Below are positions 1-15,493 of a stretch of 64,000 bases of DNA, in pieces (position 1 is the stretch's first letter; the number at the start of each line of letters is the position of its first letter). The stretch is from Peptidiphaga gingivicola. Lineage in GTDB: Bacteria > Actinomycetota > Actinomycetes > Actinomycetales > Actinomycetaceae. Position numbers and translations under genes: made by a program. The notes beneath the pieces are model-generated. The model did not search any database. It was given only the letters and a program-made list of their open reading frames with translations, and had not been told where the DNA came from. The DNA is taken from contig NZ_LVZK01000001.1 of the NCBI RefSeq assembly GCF_001652275.1, positions 1,240,001 to 1,304,000 on the forward strand, read 5' to 3'.

Positions 1-56
1 ACAACCTCGTTGCGCTCGACATGCTCATCAACAAGGTCGAGAGGGCGATCGGCTGA
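1..56 (+). CDS. 3' end of an unidentified gene (partial)
   Basis: Reading from base 3, eighteen codons end in TGA at 54-56 and give the C-terminal peptide NLVALDMLINKVERAIG. The start lies outside the window. The tail does not resemble the end of L1 or L11, which often precede rplJ, so I cannot name the gene. Confidence 0.45.
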   Translation, partial: NLVALDMLINKVERAIG

Positions 57-202
57 GGCCGGGTAGGCGTGGCGATCCGCCGAAGGCACGGCAGTCTGCC
101 GAGAGGAGCCTAGGTGCGACGATCGGCCGAGGACAGAACGGCAGGGCGCAGCGGCATGACTGCGGACAACGCAAGCGGCCGCGCGGCCGAGGCCTATACG
201 GT

Positions 203-231
203 TTGCGCATCGGGGATGTTTCCAATAAACT
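203..231 (+). promoter_or_regulatory. Candidate promoter of rplJ-rplL
   Basis: A -35-like TTGCGC (203-208) and a -10-like TAAACT (226-231) are separated by 17 bases. They sit just upstream of the predicted L10 leader, where a start site is expected. Found by motif and position only. Confidence 0.45.
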
Positions 232-235
232 AAGC

Positions 236-345
236 GACGCCAAAGACCGCAGGTTGCCCGTCGCCAAACGGGACGAAACTCGCAAGAGGCCGGCGCAGGT
301 GAGAGAACGAGGACCTTACAGCCCCGTGCGCCTGCGCGGGGCTTT
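236..345 (+). promoter_or_regulatory. Ribosomal protein L10 leader with attenuator-like hairpin
   Basis: This stretch precedes rplJ and has the features of the actinobacterial L10 leader: a CCAAAGACCGC segment near 239, the AGGTGAGAGAACGAGGACC kink-turn-like segment at about 298-315, and a final GC hairpin (321-342: GCCCCG, loop, CGGGGC) followed by TTTT. In this family free L10 (or the L10-L12 complex) binds its own leader and represses rplJ-rplL. The terminal hairpin plus T-run could also act as an attenuator. The assignment is from motif memory, not a covariance-model search. Confidence 0.65.
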
Positions 346-388
346 TGCGTGTTCGGATACTTGCGGCAGACGACCGAAGGGAGGCCCT

Positions 389-910
389 ATGGCACGGACC
401 GACAAGTCAGCAGCCATTGCCGAGCTCAAGAAGAAGTTCGAGAGCTCGGACGCCGTGCTGCTCACTGAATACCGCGGCCTGACCGTGATGCAGCTCAAGA
501 CGCTGCGTCGCGCGATCGGCGCCAACGCTCAGTTCAAGGTCGCCAAGAACACGCTGGCAAAAATTGCGGCCAAGGAAGCCGGGATCGAAGGCCTCGACGA
601 CCTTCTGACCGGACCCACCGCATTCGCCTTCGTCACCGGTGAAATTGCCGACACCGCCAAGGCCATTCGCGATTTCGCCAAGGACAATCCGGCACTCCTC
701 GTCAAGGGCGGAGTCCTTGAGGGCAACCTGCTCTCGGAGGACGACGTCAAGAAGCTTGCTGATCTCGAGTCTCGCGAGGTGCTCCTCAGCAAGGCCGCAC
801 GCGTGCTCAAGGCTGCTCTGTTCCAGGCGGCATACGTTTTCCAGGCGCCCGTGTCAAAGACGGTGCGCACCATCGACGCGCTGCGCGCGAAAGAAGAAGC
901 GGCTGCCTGA
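389..910 (+). CDS. rplJ: 50S ribosomal protein L10
   Basis: The 173-residue product anchors the L12 stalk to 23S rRNA and L11, where translation factors dock. The N-terminal part has typical L10 features (LKKKFESSDAVLLTEYRGLT, then the KVAKNTLAKIA segment), and the C-terminal helix that carries L12 dimers is Ala-rich. The ATG at 389 is chosen because it follows GGGAGG and gives the family length; the frame is open further upstream, but that region is the leader RNA. rplL follows after 63 bases in the usual rplJL pair. Confidence 0.97.
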   Translation: MARTDKSAAIAELKKKFESSDAVLLTEYRGLTVMQLKTLRRAIGANAQFKVAKNTLAKIAAKEAGIEGLDDLLTGPTAFAFVTGEIADTAKAIRDFAKDNPALLVKGGVLEGNLLSEDDVKKLADLESREVLLSKAARVLKAALFQAAYVFQAPVSKTVRTIDALRAKEEAAA

Positions 911-973
911 TCGGCGCCGCGCAATCAACAGATACATCTGCTCGCGTAGCAGGCATCAGGAAGGAAGGCCATC

Positions 974-1363
974 ATGGCTAAGCTCACCATCGAAGAGCTC
1001 ATCGCTGCATTCAAGGAGCTCACCCTCGTTGAGCTCAACGAATTCGTCAAGGCGTTCGAAGAGGAGTTCGACGTCACCGCCGCGGCTCCCGTTGCCGCCG
1101 TCGCCGCGGCCCCGGCCGCCGGTGGAGAGGCCGCCGCCGTCGAAGAGGAGAAGGACTCGTTCGACGTCGTTCTTGAGGCTGCCGGCGACAAGAAGGTCGC
1201 GGTCATCAAGGAAGTTCGTGCCCTGACCTCCCTCGGCCTCAAGGAGGCCAAGGACCTCGTCGATTCGGCTCCCAAGGCCGTTCTCGAGGGCGTCGATAAG
1301 GAGGCCGCGAACAAGGCCAAGGAGCAGCTCGAGGGCGCCGGCGCGTCCGTCACCGTCAAGTGA
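974..1363 (+). CDS. rplL: 50S ribosomal protein L7/L12
   Basis: A 129-residue stalk protein that recruits and stimulates EF-Tu, EF-G and IF2. It has the N-terminal dimerisation domain ([13 protein letters not shown]), an Ala/Pro-rich hinge at about residues 35-55, and the conserved C-terminal factor-binding domain with [27 protein letters not shown] precedes the ATG by 5 bases. It is co-transcribed with rplJ, and the large inverted repeat at 1626 is the first strong stop signal downstream. Confidence 0.98.
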   Translation: MAKLTIEELIAAFKELTLVELNEFVKAFEEEFDVTAAAPVAAVAAAPAAGGEAAAVEEEKDSFDVVLEAAGDKKVAVIKEVRALTSLGLKEAKDLVDSAPKAVLEGVDKEAANKAKEQLEGAGASVTVK

Positions 1364-1625
1364 CGCGAGCGGCTTAAAACGACGCCAGGCACGCTTACCG
1401 CTTCAAAGGGAGCGGGCCGCGTCGAGCCGACGCCCGCCGCGCCAATGTCAGTGGTGAGAACGGCTTAGAGCCAACGCGGCGGTGCCGGAAGCACGTGCGC
1501 TTCAGCGTGAATGCGTCGGCGCGAGTTGCGCAACGTCAATGTGGCGCAAGCCAAGGCAAAGGCGCGAACGGCAGCGGTTTCAAGCGGTTTGAATGCTTGG
1601 AGCCATCCAAGCGGCTCGGGCCTGA

Positions 1626-1667
1626 AAGCGGCCTAGGGCTCAAGGTTACTTGAGCCCTAGGCCGCTT
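1626..1667. terminator. Long hairpin terminator after rplJ-rplL
   Basis: A perfect 18-bp stem (arms 1626-1643 and 1650-1667) with a 6-base loop. No T-run follows. Position 260 bases after rplL and perfect pairing support a transcription end, possibly bidirectional. Confidence 0.7.
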
Positions 1668-2601
1668 CGTTGTCGGTCGCTTTTCCTCGGAGTGCGTTGG
1701 CCGGCCTCGGTTTTATCTCGTTTAGAATCACTTTTGTTAGCAGCTCTTGCCGCAAATTCAGGTAGGGGCCTGCTCGTCGAGGTGGGGGATGGACCGGTCA
1801 TGTGACGGCTCTTCGGAAGCAAGAGGCTATTGAATTGCCGTTTCGAGTTCTCAACTGTCACTGCAAGTTGATAAAGAGTAATATAACTGCCCGACGTGAA
1901 AAGTATTTTGTTACATAAGGTTTCTTGTTACATTTAGAAACCAAAAGTCGGAGTTTATGACGTGTGTAGAAATTCTTTATAGCGTTATATTGTTAGAATA
2001 TTGCAAATCGCCACTGGAAGTCACCTTAATCGCCATGCGTTTATCGTCAACTGTCGTCGATGACGGCATTTTCAAGCGAGCAGTGTGGTCGGCTTGTGGG
2101 CTGCGCCGGTTGGTTTGTGGGCCGTGTGGTTGGCTGTGAGCGTTTGTGAGCTGCGTCGGTTGGCGGGCGAGCCGCGCCCACCGGCTTGTGAACGGCGTCT
2201 TGTCCAGGGACCCGACGGTGTTTCCCCTCGCCTGCCGCGTCGACGTCGACCTGCAAACGGCTCCTTGACCGGCCTCGCAAAGCGGAGGACGCGAGCGGTG
2301 TCCGGCAAACAGCGCTCCGATTCTTGGACGAACGAGGTGCGAGACCGATCTCCGTGAGTCCGATCGCCGCCCCGGACCGCGTCGCACTTGCACATCGCGC
2401 TCGGGTGTGGGACAGTTTTCCCGAACGCAGTTGTTCAGTGACGCCTTCCACAGGGCGCGCTGTGGCGCGCACCTGACAGTTGGTGTATTGTAGGTATTTG
2501 CTTCGTGTAACTACCAGTGTGTCCAGAAGGCCCTCAAAGCTTGGAAACTATTGGAAATACCCGGATGCGACCGCCTTACCAACGTCAGGGAAGGAACCCC
2601 T
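1668..2601 (+). promoter_or_regulatory. Gene-free rpoB upstream region
   Basis: More than 900 bases without a credible gene. Bases about 1865-2060 form an AT-rich island in otherwise GC-rich DNA. Bases 2094-2163 hold imperfect repeats, and the last 150 bases lead into rpoB. A CTGACA at 2473-2478 could be a -35 element, but no convincing -10 is correctly spaced. The small overlapping frames here lack ribosome binding sites and family features. A long untranslated leader and several promoters for rpoBC are plausible. Confidence 0.4.
2094..2163. repeat. Three imperfect 19-20 base G/T-rich repeats
   Basis: Copies start at 2094, 2115 and 2144. The first and third (20 bases, TTGTGRGCTGCGYCGGTTGG) differ at two positions; the middle copy is more diverged. 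They lie at the edge of the AT-rich island upstream of rpoB. Function unknown. Confidence 0.6.
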
Positions 2602-5600
2602 TTGGCTGCTTCGCGCACCTATTCGCTCTCCGCACGCAATGGAAAGCCGGTCGTTGACCGCGTTTCCTTTGCCAAGATTCACGAGCCTCTTCAACCCCCG
2701 AACCTCCTGGGCCTGCAGACCGACAGCTTCGGTTGGCTCGTCGGCTCCGAGCAGTGGACCTCGCGGAACCCCGGTTCCCAATCCGGCCTCGAGGAGATCT
2801 TCGAAGAGATTTCCCCCATTGAAAACGCAGCCCAAACCATGGGTCTCGTGCTTTCCTCCCCGCACCTGGAGGATCCCAAATACTCCATCGCCGAATGCCG
2901 CGAGCGCGATCTGACGTACGCCGCTCCGCTGTACGTGACAGCCGAATTCCAAAACTACGAGACCGGCGAGATCAAAAGCCAGACCACGTTTATCGGCGAC
3001 TTCCCGCTCATGACCGAGCGTGGAACGTTCATCATCAACGGCACCGAGCGCGTCGTCGTCTCTCAGCTTGTGCGCTCGCCGGGCGTGTACTACGAGCGGC
3101 TCGCCGACAAAACTTCCGACAAAGACGTGTTCAACGTCAAGATCATTCCCTCGCGCGGAGCCTGGCTCGAATTCGAGATCGACAAGCGCGACGCCGTCGG
3201 AGTGCGCGTGGACCGCAAGCGCAAGCAGTCGGTGACGGTCTTCCTCAAGGCCCTCGGCATGAGCGAGTCAGAGATCCGTGAAATCTTCGGCGATTTCCCG
3301 GCGCTCATCGAGACGCTCGAGAAGGACACCGTGCACACCCAAGAAGAGGCTTTGACGGACCTGTACCGCAAGCTTCGCCCGGGCGAGCCGCCGACGGCCG
3401 AGGCCGGGCGCGCGCTTCTCAACAATTTCTACTTCAACACGAAGCGCTACGACACTGCCAAGGTCGGCCGCTTCAAGCTCAACAAGAAGCTCGGCCTCGA
3501 CCCGGCCAACGAGTCACGCCAGCTCGGCATCTCTGACATCACGGCCGTGCTGCGCTATCTTTTAGCGCTTCACGCCGGGCATGAGAAGGTCGTGTGCGGC
3601 GAGGGCGGCGCCGAAGTGGAGATCGAGACCGACGACATCGACCACTTCGGCAACCGTCGCATTCGCGCCGTCGGCGAGCTCATCCAGAATCAGGTTCGCA
3701 CCGGGCTTTCGCGTTTGGACCGCATGGTTCGCGAGCGCATGACGACGCAGGAGGCGGAAGCCATCACACCGTCCTCGCTCATCAACATCCGGCCGATCGT
3801 CGCAGCCATCAAAGAGTTCTTCGGAACGTCGCAGCTTTCGCAGTTCATGGATCAGAACAACCCCCTCGCGGGCCTGACCCACAAGCGTCGCCTCTCGGCT
3901 CTTGGCCCCGGCGGCCTCTCCCGCGACCGCGCCGGCATGGAAGTGCGCGACGTCCACTCGTCCCACTACGGCCGCATGTGCCCGATCGAGACTCCCGAAG
4001 GCCCGAACATCGGCCTCATCGGGTCCCTTGCCTCGTTCGCGCGCATCAACCCCTTCGGCTTCATCGAGACGCCCTACCGGGTGGTGAACAACGGCGTCGT
4101 CACGGACGAGATCGTCTACCTCCAAGCGGACGACGAGGACAGGGCCGTCATCGCACAGGCCGAGGTGCCGCTCGACGAGAACAACCGCTTCGTCGACGAA
4201 GAAGTGCTGTGCCGGATGCCGGGCGGCGAGCCCGCCCTCGTCCCAGTCGACGAGATCGACTTCATGGACGTTTCGGCGCGGCAAATGTGCTCGGTGGGAA
4301 CCGCCATGATCCCGTTCCTCGAGCACGACGACGCCAACCGAGCCCTTATGGGCGCCAATATGCAGCGCCAGGCCGTTCCGCTCATCCGCCCCTCCGCCCC
4401 GTACGTGGGCACGGGCATGGAGATGCGATCCGCGGTCGACGCCGGCGACGTCACCGTGGCCAAAGAGCCCGGGGTCGTTTTGGAGGTCGACGCCGACTCC
4501 GTCGTCGTCGAGCAGGACAGCGGGCGCCATGTGACGTACAAGCTGACGAAGTTCGACCGCTCCAACCCCGGAAACTGCACCAACCAGCAGGTTGTGGTCG
4601 GCCCCGGGGACAGGCTGGAGGCCGGGACGCTCATCGCGGACGGGCCGGCGACCGAAGGCGGAGAGCTCGCCCTCGGCCAGAACCTCCTCGTCGCGTTCAT
4701 GACGTGGAACGGCTTCAACTACGAGGACGCGATCATTCTCTCCGAGCGTTGCGTCAAGGACGATCTGCTCACCTCGATTCACATTGAGGAGCACGAGGTC
4801 GATGCGCGCGACACGAAGCTGGGGCCCGAGGAGATCACCCGAGACATCCCCAACGTCTCAGACGAGATGCTTTCTCACCTGGACGAGCACGGCGTCATCC
4901 GGATCGGCGCCGAGGTTCAGGCGGGGGACATCCTCGTCGGAAAGATCACGCCGAAAGGCGAAACCGAGCTGACCAGTGAGGAGCGCCTGCTTCGCGCGAT
5001 CTTCGGCGAGAAGGCCAAAGAGGTTCGCGACACCTCGCTGCGGGTCCCCCACGGGGAGTCGGGAATCGTCATCGGCGTCCGCCAGTTCACGAAAGACAAC
5101 AACGACGAGCTGGCCTCCGACGTCAACGAGACGGTTCGCGTCTACATCGCCCAGCGCCGCAAGATCACGATCGGCGACAAGATGGCGGGACGCCACGGAA
5201 ACAAGGGTGTCATCTCGCGAATTCTCCCCGTCGAAGACATGCCTTTCATGGAGGACGGCACGCCCGTCGACATCATCCTCAACCCGCTGGGCGTTCCCGG
5301 CCGCATGAACCTCGGCCAGGTCTACGAGCTGCACCTGGGATGGATCGCCAGCCAGGGGTGGGACGCCAGCGCCGCGCGCGAGGCCGGTGAAGCATGGGCG
5401 GAGCGTCTTCCCGAGGCGACGGTCAAGGGCAAGCCGGGCCAGCACGTTGCGACGCCGGTGTTCGACGGCGTCCGAGGCGACGAGCTTGCGGGCCTCCTCG
5501 GTTCGACCCTGCCCAACCGCGACGGCGAGGTCCTCGTCAACGCGGAAGGCAAGGCGAGGCTGTTCGACGGCCGCTCGGGCGAGCCCTTCCCCGAGCCAAT

Positions 5601-6063
5601 CTCGGTCGGCTACATGTACATGCTCAAGCTGCACCACCTCGTGGACGACAAGATCCACGCCCGTTCGACCGGTCCGTACTCGATGGTCACCCAACAGCCG
5701 CTCGGCGGCAAGGCCCAGTTCGGCGGACAGCGCTTCGGCGAAATGGAGGTGTGGGCCCTCGAAGCTTACGGCGCCTCGCACACCCTGCAGGAGATGCTGA
5801 CGATCAAGTCCGACGACACCGTTGGCCGCGTCAAGGTCTACGAGGCGATCGTCAAGGGCGACAACGTGCCGGAAGCCGGCATTCCCGAGTCCTTCAAGGT
5901 TCTCATCCAGGAGATGCGCTCTCTGTGCCTAAACGTCGAGGCCCTCGACGCCGCGGGGCAGGCCATCAACCTCCAGGACACGGAGGAGGACCAATTCCAA
6001 CCCCTCGAGCCCGTCGCGATGCCGACCGGCCTGGAGGACCTTACGTCTGGCGCTGACTTCTAA
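2602..6063 (+). CDS. rpoB: DNA-directed RNA polymerase subunit beta
   Basis: A 1153-residue beta subunit forming half of the catalytic cleft of RNA polymerase. The rifampicin pocket (about nt 3820-3970) carries the usual [21 protein letters not shown] and LSALGPGG segments, so no classic rifampicin-resistance change is seen. [13 protein letters not shown] (near 5176) and the C-terminal [20 protein letters not shown] clamp segment are intact. The start is taken as TTG 2602, 7 bases after AGGGAAGG, giving [10 protein letters not shown]; the frame is open for 17 more codons upstream. rpoC follows after 82 bases. Confidence 0.97.
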   Translation: MAASRTYSLSARNGKPVVDRVSFAKIHEPLQPPNLLGLQTDSFGWLVGSEQWTSRNPGSQSGLEEIFEEISPIENAAQTMGLVLSSPHLEDPKYSIAECRERDLTYAAPLYVTAEFQNYETGEIKSQTTFIGDFPLMTERGTFIINGTERVVVSQLVRSPGVYYERLADKTSDKDVFNVKIIPSRGAWLEFEIDKRDAVGVRVDRKRKQSVTVFLKALGMSESEIREIFGDFPALIETLEKDTVHTQEEALTDLYRKLRPGEPPTAEAGRALLNNFYFNTKRYDTAKVGRFKLNKKLGLDPANESRQLGISDITAVLRYLLALHAGHEKVVCGEGGAEVEIETDDIDHFGNRRIRAVGELIQNQVRTGLSRLDRMVRERMTTQEAEAITPSSLINIRPIVAAIKEFFGTSQLSQFMDQNNPLAGLTHKRRLSALGPGGLSRDRAGMEVRDVHSSHYGRMCPIETPEGPNIGLIGSLASFARINPFGFIETPYRVVNNGVVTDEIVYLQADDEDRAVIAQAEVPLDENNRFVDEEVLCRMPGGEPALVPVDEIDFMDVSARQMCSVGTAMIPFLEHDDANRALMGANMQRQAVPLIRPSAPYVGTGMEMRSAVDAGDVTVAKEPGVVLEVDADSVVVEQDSGRHVTYKLTKFDRSNPGNCTNQQVVVGPGDRLEAGTLIADGPATEGGELALGQNLLVAFMTWNGFNYEDAIILSERCVKDDLLTSIHIEEHEVDARDTKLGPEEITRDIPNVSDEMLSHLDEHGVIRIGAEVQAGDILVGKITPKGETELTSEERLLRAIFGEKAKEVRDTSLRVPHGESGIVIGVRQFTKDNNDELASDVNETVRVYIAQRRKITIGDKMAGRHGNKGVISRILPVEDMPFMEDGTPVDIILNPLGVPGRMNLGQVYELHLGWIASQGWDASAAREAGEAWAERLPEATVKGKPGQHVATPVFDGVRGDELAGLLGSTLPNRDGEVLVNAEGKARLFDGRSGEPFPEPISVGYMYMLKLHHLVDDKIHARSTGPYSMVTQQPLGGKAQFGGQRFGEMEVWALEAYGASHTLQEMLTIKSDDTVGRVKVYEAIVKGDNVPEAGIPESFKVLIQEMRSLCLNVEALDAAGQAINLQDTEEDQFQPLEPVAMPTGLEDLTSGADF

Positions 6064-6145
6064 GGGGAGGCCGGGCCAAGCGCCGGCCCGGCCCCTTCCG
6101 TCAGCCCGCCGCCACACACTGGTGCTTCATTAGGAAGTAGGAATT

Positions 6146-10030
<3,885 letters not shown>

Positions 10031-10044
10031 TCGTAGGAGGCGCA

Positions 10045-10074
10045 CGGGGCGGGAGGCGAAGGCTTCCCGCCCCG
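10045..10074 (+). terminator. GC hairpin after rpoC
   Basis: The arms CGGGGCGGGA and TCCCGCCCCG pair over 10 bases around a short loop, 15 bases after the rpoC stop. There is no T-run. Confidence 0.6.
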
Positions 10075-10263
10075 CACCGCGTTCTCGGGCTCGGCGGCGA
10101 AGCTTCGAAACGTCGCTCGCGGACTTTCGGCCGACGCGGCGCTTGGACGCCGCGGACGCACGGGGAGCGCAGCCGCCTGCGCGTCGATTCTGAGGGCCGA
10201 CCGCACGGCTCGCAAAATCGACGTCGTCGTCGCGGGAATCACAGAGTTGGCAAACGATTTCCT

Positions 10264-10293
10264 TTGACGTTGTCACTTGCTTGCCGCTAATCT
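10264..10293 (+). promoter_or_regulatory. Candidate promoter of the str operon (rpsL-rpsG-fusA)
   Basis: TTGACG (10264-10269) and TAATCT (10288-10293) are 18 bases apart, 114 bases upstream of rpsL. They lie in the 377-base gene-free interval after rpoC, which otherwise shows only the rpoC hairpin. This is one of the better consensus matches in the window. Confidence 0.55.
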
Positions 10294-10407
10294 TGTTTAG
10301 GTTGCCCACCATACGTGGGTCAGCTGACATGCGTCCCAGCTTTGGGAATGCGCTCGACGTCACCGTCGAAACCTTACGATCAAACGAACTTTTTCAGGAG
10401 AAACATA

Positions 10408-10782
10408 GTGCCCACAATTCAGCAGCTGGTCCGCAAGGGCCGAAGCAGCAAGGTCGGGAAGTCGAAGACCCCGGCGCTCAAGGGTAGCCCCCAGCGCCGA
10501 GGCGTCTGCACCCGCGTTTTCACCACGACGCCGAAGAAGCCGAATTCGGCTCTGCGCAAGGTGGCCCGTGTCCGTCTGTCCTCCGGCATCGAGGTCACGG
10601 CCTACATTCCCGGCGAGGGGCACAACCTCCAGGAGCACTCCATCGTCCTCGTCCGCGGCGGCCGAGTCCGCGACCTTCCGGGCGTGCGCTACAAGATCGT
10701 CCGCGGCGCACTCGACACCCAGGGAGTCAAGAACCGCCAGCAGGCCCGCAGCCGCTACGGTGCGAAGAAGGAGAAGAAGTAA
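10408..10782 (+). CDS. rpsL: 30S ribosomal protein S12
   Basis: The 124-residue decoding-centre protein. The GTG at 10408, with AGGAG 7 bases upstream, gives [12 protein letters not shown] and the exact family length; the open frame upstream is spurious. [12 protein letters not shown] is intact with Lys43 (codon 10534-10536). The second streptomycin-sensitive loop reads [12 protein letters not shown], so residue 88 is Arg (CGC, 10669-10671) where most bacteria have Lys. K88R is a known streptomycin-resistance substitution in mycobacteria. The TAA stop overlaps the rpsG ATG by one base. Confidence 0.98.
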   Translation: MPTIQQLVRKGRSSKVGKSKTPALKGSPQRRGVCTRVFTTTPKKPNSALRKVARVRLSSGIEVTAYIPGEGHNLQEHSIVLVRGGRVRDLPGVRYKIVRGALDTQGVKNRQQARSRYGAKKEKK

Positions 10783-11252
10783 TGCCTCGTAAGGGTCCCG
10801 CCCGCAAGCGCCCCCTGGTCAACGACCCCGTTTACGGCTCGACGCTCGTCACTCAGCTGGTCAACCGGGTTCTCCTCGACGGCAAGAAGTCGACGGCCCA
10901 GCACATCGTGTACGGCGCCCTCGAGGCCGTCGGCGAGAAGTCGGGCCAGGAGCCTCTGGCCGTCCTCAAGCGCGCGATGGACAACATCCGTCCCTCGCTC
11001 GAGGTTCGCTCCCGCCGCGTCGGCGGCGCCACCTACCAGGTGCCCGTTGAGGTCAAGTCCGGCCGCGCCACCACCCTCGCGCTCCGCTGGCTTGTCGACT
11101 ACGCCCGGCAGCGCCGCGAGAAGACCATGACCGAGCGCCTCCTCAACGAGATTCTCGACGCTTCCAACGGCCTGGGCGCCGCGGTCAAGCGCCGCGAAGA
11201 CACTCACCGAATGGCGGAGTCCAACAGGGCCTTCGCTCACTACCGCTGGTAA
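10782..11252 (+). CDS. rpsG: 30S ribosomal protein S7
   Basis: A 156-residue primary 16S rRNA-binding protein that nucleates assembly of the 30S head and, in enterobacteria, represses its own operon. [11 protein letters not shown] at the start and [12 protein letters not shown], then ARQRREKTM are family-typical. Its ATG overlaps the rpsL stop (TAATG), implying translational coupling. fusA follows after 57 bases. Confidence 0.98.
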   Translation: MPRKGPARKRPLVNDPVYGSTLVTQLVNRVLLDGKKSTAQHIVYGALEAVGEKSGQEPLAVLKRAMDNIRPSLEVRSRRVGGATYQVPVEVKSGRATTLALRWLVDYARQRREKTMTERLLNEILDASNGLGAAVKRREDTHRMAESNRAFAHYRW

Positions 11253-11309
11253 CGACGCACCGGGAACGGCGCGAAGCGTACATCCCTCAACACAGAAGAG
11301 AGCCAAAAC

Positions 11310-13430
11310 GTGGCACAAGATGTGCTGACGGACCTCAGGAAGGTCCGCAACATTGGAATCATGGCGCACATTGACGCGGGCAAAACCACCGTCACTGAGC
11401 GAATCCTTTACTACACGGGCATCAATTACAAGATCGGCGAGACGCACGACGGCGCCTCGACCACCGACTGGATGGAGCAGGAGAAGGAGCGCGGCATCAC
11501 CATTACGTCCGCGGCCGTCACCGCCTTCTGGAAGGGCACCCAGATCAACGTCATCGACACGCCCGGACACGTCGATTTCACGGTCGAGGTCGAGCGCTCC
11601 CTGCGCGTGCTCGACGGCGCCGTCGCCGTCTTCGACGGCAAGGAGGGCGTCGAGCCCCAGTCGGAGACCGTCTGGCGCCAGGCCGACAAGTACAACGTCC
11701 CGCGCATCTGCTTCATCAACAAGATGGACAAGCTGGGCGCGAATTTCGATTTCTCGGTCCAAACGATCAAGGATCGCCTCCAGGCCACCCCGATCGTCGT
11801 GACCTTCCCGATCGGCGTCGAGAACGAGTTCGACGGCGTCGTCGACGTCCTCAAGATGAAGGCCGTCCGCTTCCCCGACACCGACGAAAAGGGCCAGCCC
11901 ACCAAGGGCATCCTCGTCGTCGAAGAGGACATCCCGGCCGACCTTCTGGACAAGGCGGAGGAGTACCACCTCGAAGCGGTCGAGGCCGCGGCCGAGGCCA
12001 ACGAGGAACTCATGGAAAAGTACCTCGAAGGCGGCGAGCTCACCCTCGACGAAATCAAGAAGGGCCTGCGCATCCGCACGATCGCCGGCGAGATCTACCC
12101 GGTCTTCTGCGGCTCCGCCTATAAGAACAAGGGCGTCCAGCCCATGCTCGACGGCGTTGTGGACTACCTGCCCTCGCCCCTCGACATCCCCGACGTCCCG
12201 GGATTCCGCCCCGGACACGAGGACGAGGCCGATTCCCGCAAGGCGAGCGAGAAGGAGCCCTTCGCGGCCCTCGCCTTCAAAATCGCGGTCCATCCCTTCT
12301 ACGGCAAACTGACCTATATTCGCGTCTACTCCGGCAAAGTGGAGCAGGGCGTCCAGGTGTACAACGCCACGAAGGGCAAGAAGGAGCGCATCGGAAAGAT
12401 GTTCCAGATGCATTCCAACCGTGAGAACCCCGTGGAGGTCGCGCACGCCGGGCACATCTACGCCTTCGTCGGCCTCAAGGAGACGACGACGGGCGACACT
12501 CTGTGCGCCATCGACAAGCCCATCATCCTGGAGTCCATGACCTTCCCGGATCCCGTCATCCACGTGGCGATCGAACCGAGGTCGAAGAACGACCAGGAGA
12601 GGCTCTCGACGGCCATCCAGAAGCTGGCTGAAGAGGATCCCACCTTCACCGTCCGCCAGGACGAGGAGACCGGCCAGACCGTCATCGGCGGAATGGGCGA
12701 GCTTCACCTCGACATCCTCGTGGATCGGATGAAGCGCGAATTCAAAGTCGACGCGAACGTCGGCGCCCCGATGGTCGCCTACCGCGAAACCATCCGCAAG
12801 AAGGTCGACAAGATCGAGTACACGCACAAGAAGCAGACGGGCGGCTCCGGCCAGTTCGCGCGCGTTCTTGTGACGTTCGAGCCCCTCGTCGACGCCGAGG
12901 ACGGAGCGATCTACGAGTTTGTCAACGCCGTCACCGGCGGACGCGTGCCCCGCGAATACATCCCGTCGGTCGACGCGGGCATTCAAGAGGCCATGCAGTC
13001 CGGCGTGCTCGCCGGCTACCCCATGGTGGGGGTCAAGGCGACGCTGGAAGACGGCGCCTACCACGAAGTCGACTCGTCGGAAATGGCCTTCAAGATCGCC
13101 GGCAACATGGTGCTCAAGGAGGGCGCGAAGCGCGCCAACCCCGTGCTCCTCGAACCGGTCATGGATGTTGAGGTCCGCACTCCCGAGGAGTACATGGGCG
13201 ATGTCATCGGCGACCTCAACGCCCGCCGTGGCATGATCAAGTCCATGGAGGACGCGACCGGCGTCAAGATCGTTCGCGCCCTGGTCCCGCTCAGTGAGAT
13301 GTTCGGATACGTCGGTGATCTCCGCTCCAAGACCCAGGGGCGGGCGGTCTACACGATGCAGATGGACTCTTATGCCGAGGTTCCCAAGAACGTCGCTGAC
13401 GAGATCATCAAGAAGACCCGGGGCGAGTGA
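11310..13430 (+). CDS. fusA: Elongation factor G
   Basis: A 706-residue GTPase that drives ribosomal translocation and, with RRF, subunit recycling. The G motifs are complete: AHIDAGKTT (residues 19-27), DTPGHVDF (near nt 11559) and NKMDK (near 11719). ERGITITSA forms switch I. The length matches classical EF-G (domains I-V). GTG start at 11310 after AGAGAGCC. Third gene of the str operon, with tuf 116 bases downstream. Confidence 0.98.
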   Translation: MAQDVLTDLRKVRNIGIMAHIDAGKTTVTERILYYTGINYKIGETHDGASTTDWMEQEKERGITITSAAVTAFWKGTQINVIDTPGHVDFTVEVERSLRVLDGAVAVFDGKEGVEPQSETVWRQADKYNVPRICFINKMDKLGANFDFSVQTIKDRLQATPIVVTFPIGVENEFDGVVDVLKMKAVRFPDTDEKGQPTKGILVVEEDIPADLLDKAEEYHLEAVEAAAEANEELMEKYLEGGELTLDEIKKGLRIRTIAGEIYPVFCGSAYKNKGVQPMLDGVVDYLPSPLDIPDVPGFRPGHEDEADSRKASEKEPFAALAFKIAVHPFYGKLTYIRVYSGKVEQGVQVYNATKGKKERIGKMFQMHSNRENPVEVAHAGHIYAFVGLKETTTGDTLCAIDKPIILESMTFPDPVIHVAIEPRSKNDQERLSTAIQKLAEEDPTFTVRQDEETGQTVIGGMGELHLDILVDRMKREFKVDANVGAPMVAYRETIRKKVDKIEYTHKKQTGGSGQFARVLVTFEPLVDAEDGAIYEFVNAVTGGRVPREYIPSVDAGIQEAMQSGVLAGYPMVGVKATLEDGAYHEVDSSEMAFKIAGNMVLKEGAKRANPVLLEPVMDVEVRTPEEYMGDVIGDLNARRGMIKSMEDATGVKIVRALVPLSEMFGYVGDLRSKTQGRAVYTMQMDSYAEVPKNVADEIIKKTRGE

Positions 13431-13446
13431 CGTCCCAGCGGTCCTG

Positions 13447-13452
13447 TACAAT
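13447..13452 (+). promoter_or_regulatory. Possible -10 element before tuf
   Basis: TACAAT at 13447-13452 lies directly after the fusA stop, about 95 bases ahead of tuf, and could allow separate tuf transcription. No good -35 hexamer is seen at the expected distance. Confidence 0.25.
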
Positions 13453-13546
13453 CAGAAACCGTAAGAAATCAACTTAAGCCGGGTCTGATGCTTCCTGCAT
13501 CTCACTCACAAGCTGAAAGTCAAACAAGAGTCCCAGGAGGGCCCAA

Positions 13547-14737
<1,191 letters not shown>

Positions 14738-14866
14738 CCTTCGATCGCTGAGATCGTCAGGCGACATATCGTCAGGCGACGCTCGATCGCCGAGGCCGCA
14801 AGCGTCATACGCTCGCCGGGCCATCGGCGACGAGTCGCCGAGGTCGCGTTGGTCGTTTGATCTGAC

Positions 14867-14901
14867 AGGAAGGCCCGCTGCTTAAAGCAGCGGGCCTTCC
14901 T
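14867..14901. terminator. Perfect hairpin terminator after tuf
   Basis: A 16-bp perfect stem (14867-14882 with 14886-14901) and a 3-base TAA loop. The first T-rich bases follow only loosely. This closes the str operon. Confidence 0.8.
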
Positions 14902-15052
14902 CATGCGCTTCTGTCCGGCTCGGGAGTGCGATGTCCGGCTGCTGAAAGGAACCTTCGTCCATACCCGTCGCAGCCAATGCCGCCGACGACTCTCGAACAC
15001 GAACCTTGACCCACGTTGAACTTGTTAACTCGGACTTCTCAAAGCCATTGAA

Positions 15053-15080
15053 TTGACTTCGACAAAAATTAGTTTATAAC
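15053..15080 (+). promoter_or_regulatory. Consensus-like promoter in the tuf-cupin interval
   Basis: TTGACT (15053-15058) and TATAAC (15075-15080) are 16 bases apart in an AT-rich stretch. The nearest downstream gene starts 414 bases later, so this would make a long leader or an unannotated transcript. Confidence 0.4.
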
Positions 15081-15453
15081 CTGAATGTTTTAAGATTTAG
15101 GTCTGTAGCTGAATCGCCTTCTCCTTCTGTTTGAATCTTCTTCGTCCCTCGCCTGGGCGTATTCAATTCCCTGTCCGCACTTCATTGTCCGCACTTCATT
15201 TGACCTTGCGTTCAAACGACGTTTGGCATTTGCCCGTGCGGCCCGGGTTCCGCGCTCCCCGCTGAGTCCGACTTGTTGCTCGAATCGCGTTTGGCCTCTG
15301 TTCAAGAATGCTTGGCCCCATGACCCGACTGAGTTTGACTTGCCGTCGCCTTTCGTCTTCCTTCGCCGAGGCGTTGCTTCAACGTTCCCGCAGGCCGTGG
15401 CGATGTTCACGGTATGAAAGCGTGGAGCCTCCCCTCGGAAGCAGTATGATGGT

Positions 15454-15478
15454 TTACGTAACACTGAACTTGCGTAAC
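15454..15478 (+). promoter_or_regulatory. Paired direct repeat ahead of the cupin gene
   Basis: TTACGTAAC (15454-15462) and TTGCGTAAC (15470-15478) differ at one base, 16 bases apart, between a -10-like TATGAT and the ribosome binding site. They could be operator half-sites for a regulator of the cupin-methyltransferase pair. Confidence 0.35.
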
Positions 15479-15493
15479 TCAATTGGAGCAACG

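Larger units (their letters stand above)
14902..15493. other. Gene-free interval upstream of the cupin gene
   Basis: About 590 bases with no supported gene. It contains an AT-rich promoter-like segment (15053-15080), a tandem 14-base repeat GTCCGCACTTCATT (15173-15200), a second -10-like TATGAT (15445-15450), and paired CGTAAC repeats just before the next start codon. It may hold a long leader or a small RNA, but no RNA family is recognised. Confidence 0.4.

Noticed and set aside
1957-2472. Several small frames on both strands upstream of rpoB
   Set aside because: Repeat-driven sequence, no ribosome binding sites, no recognisable motifs.
3820-3970. Rifampicin-resistance change in RpoB
   Set aside because: The resistance-determining segment reads as wild type at the classic positions.
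10755-13451. 898-codon open frame antisense to rpsG and fusA
   Set aside because: Shadow of highly biased + strand genes; the + strand products are certain.
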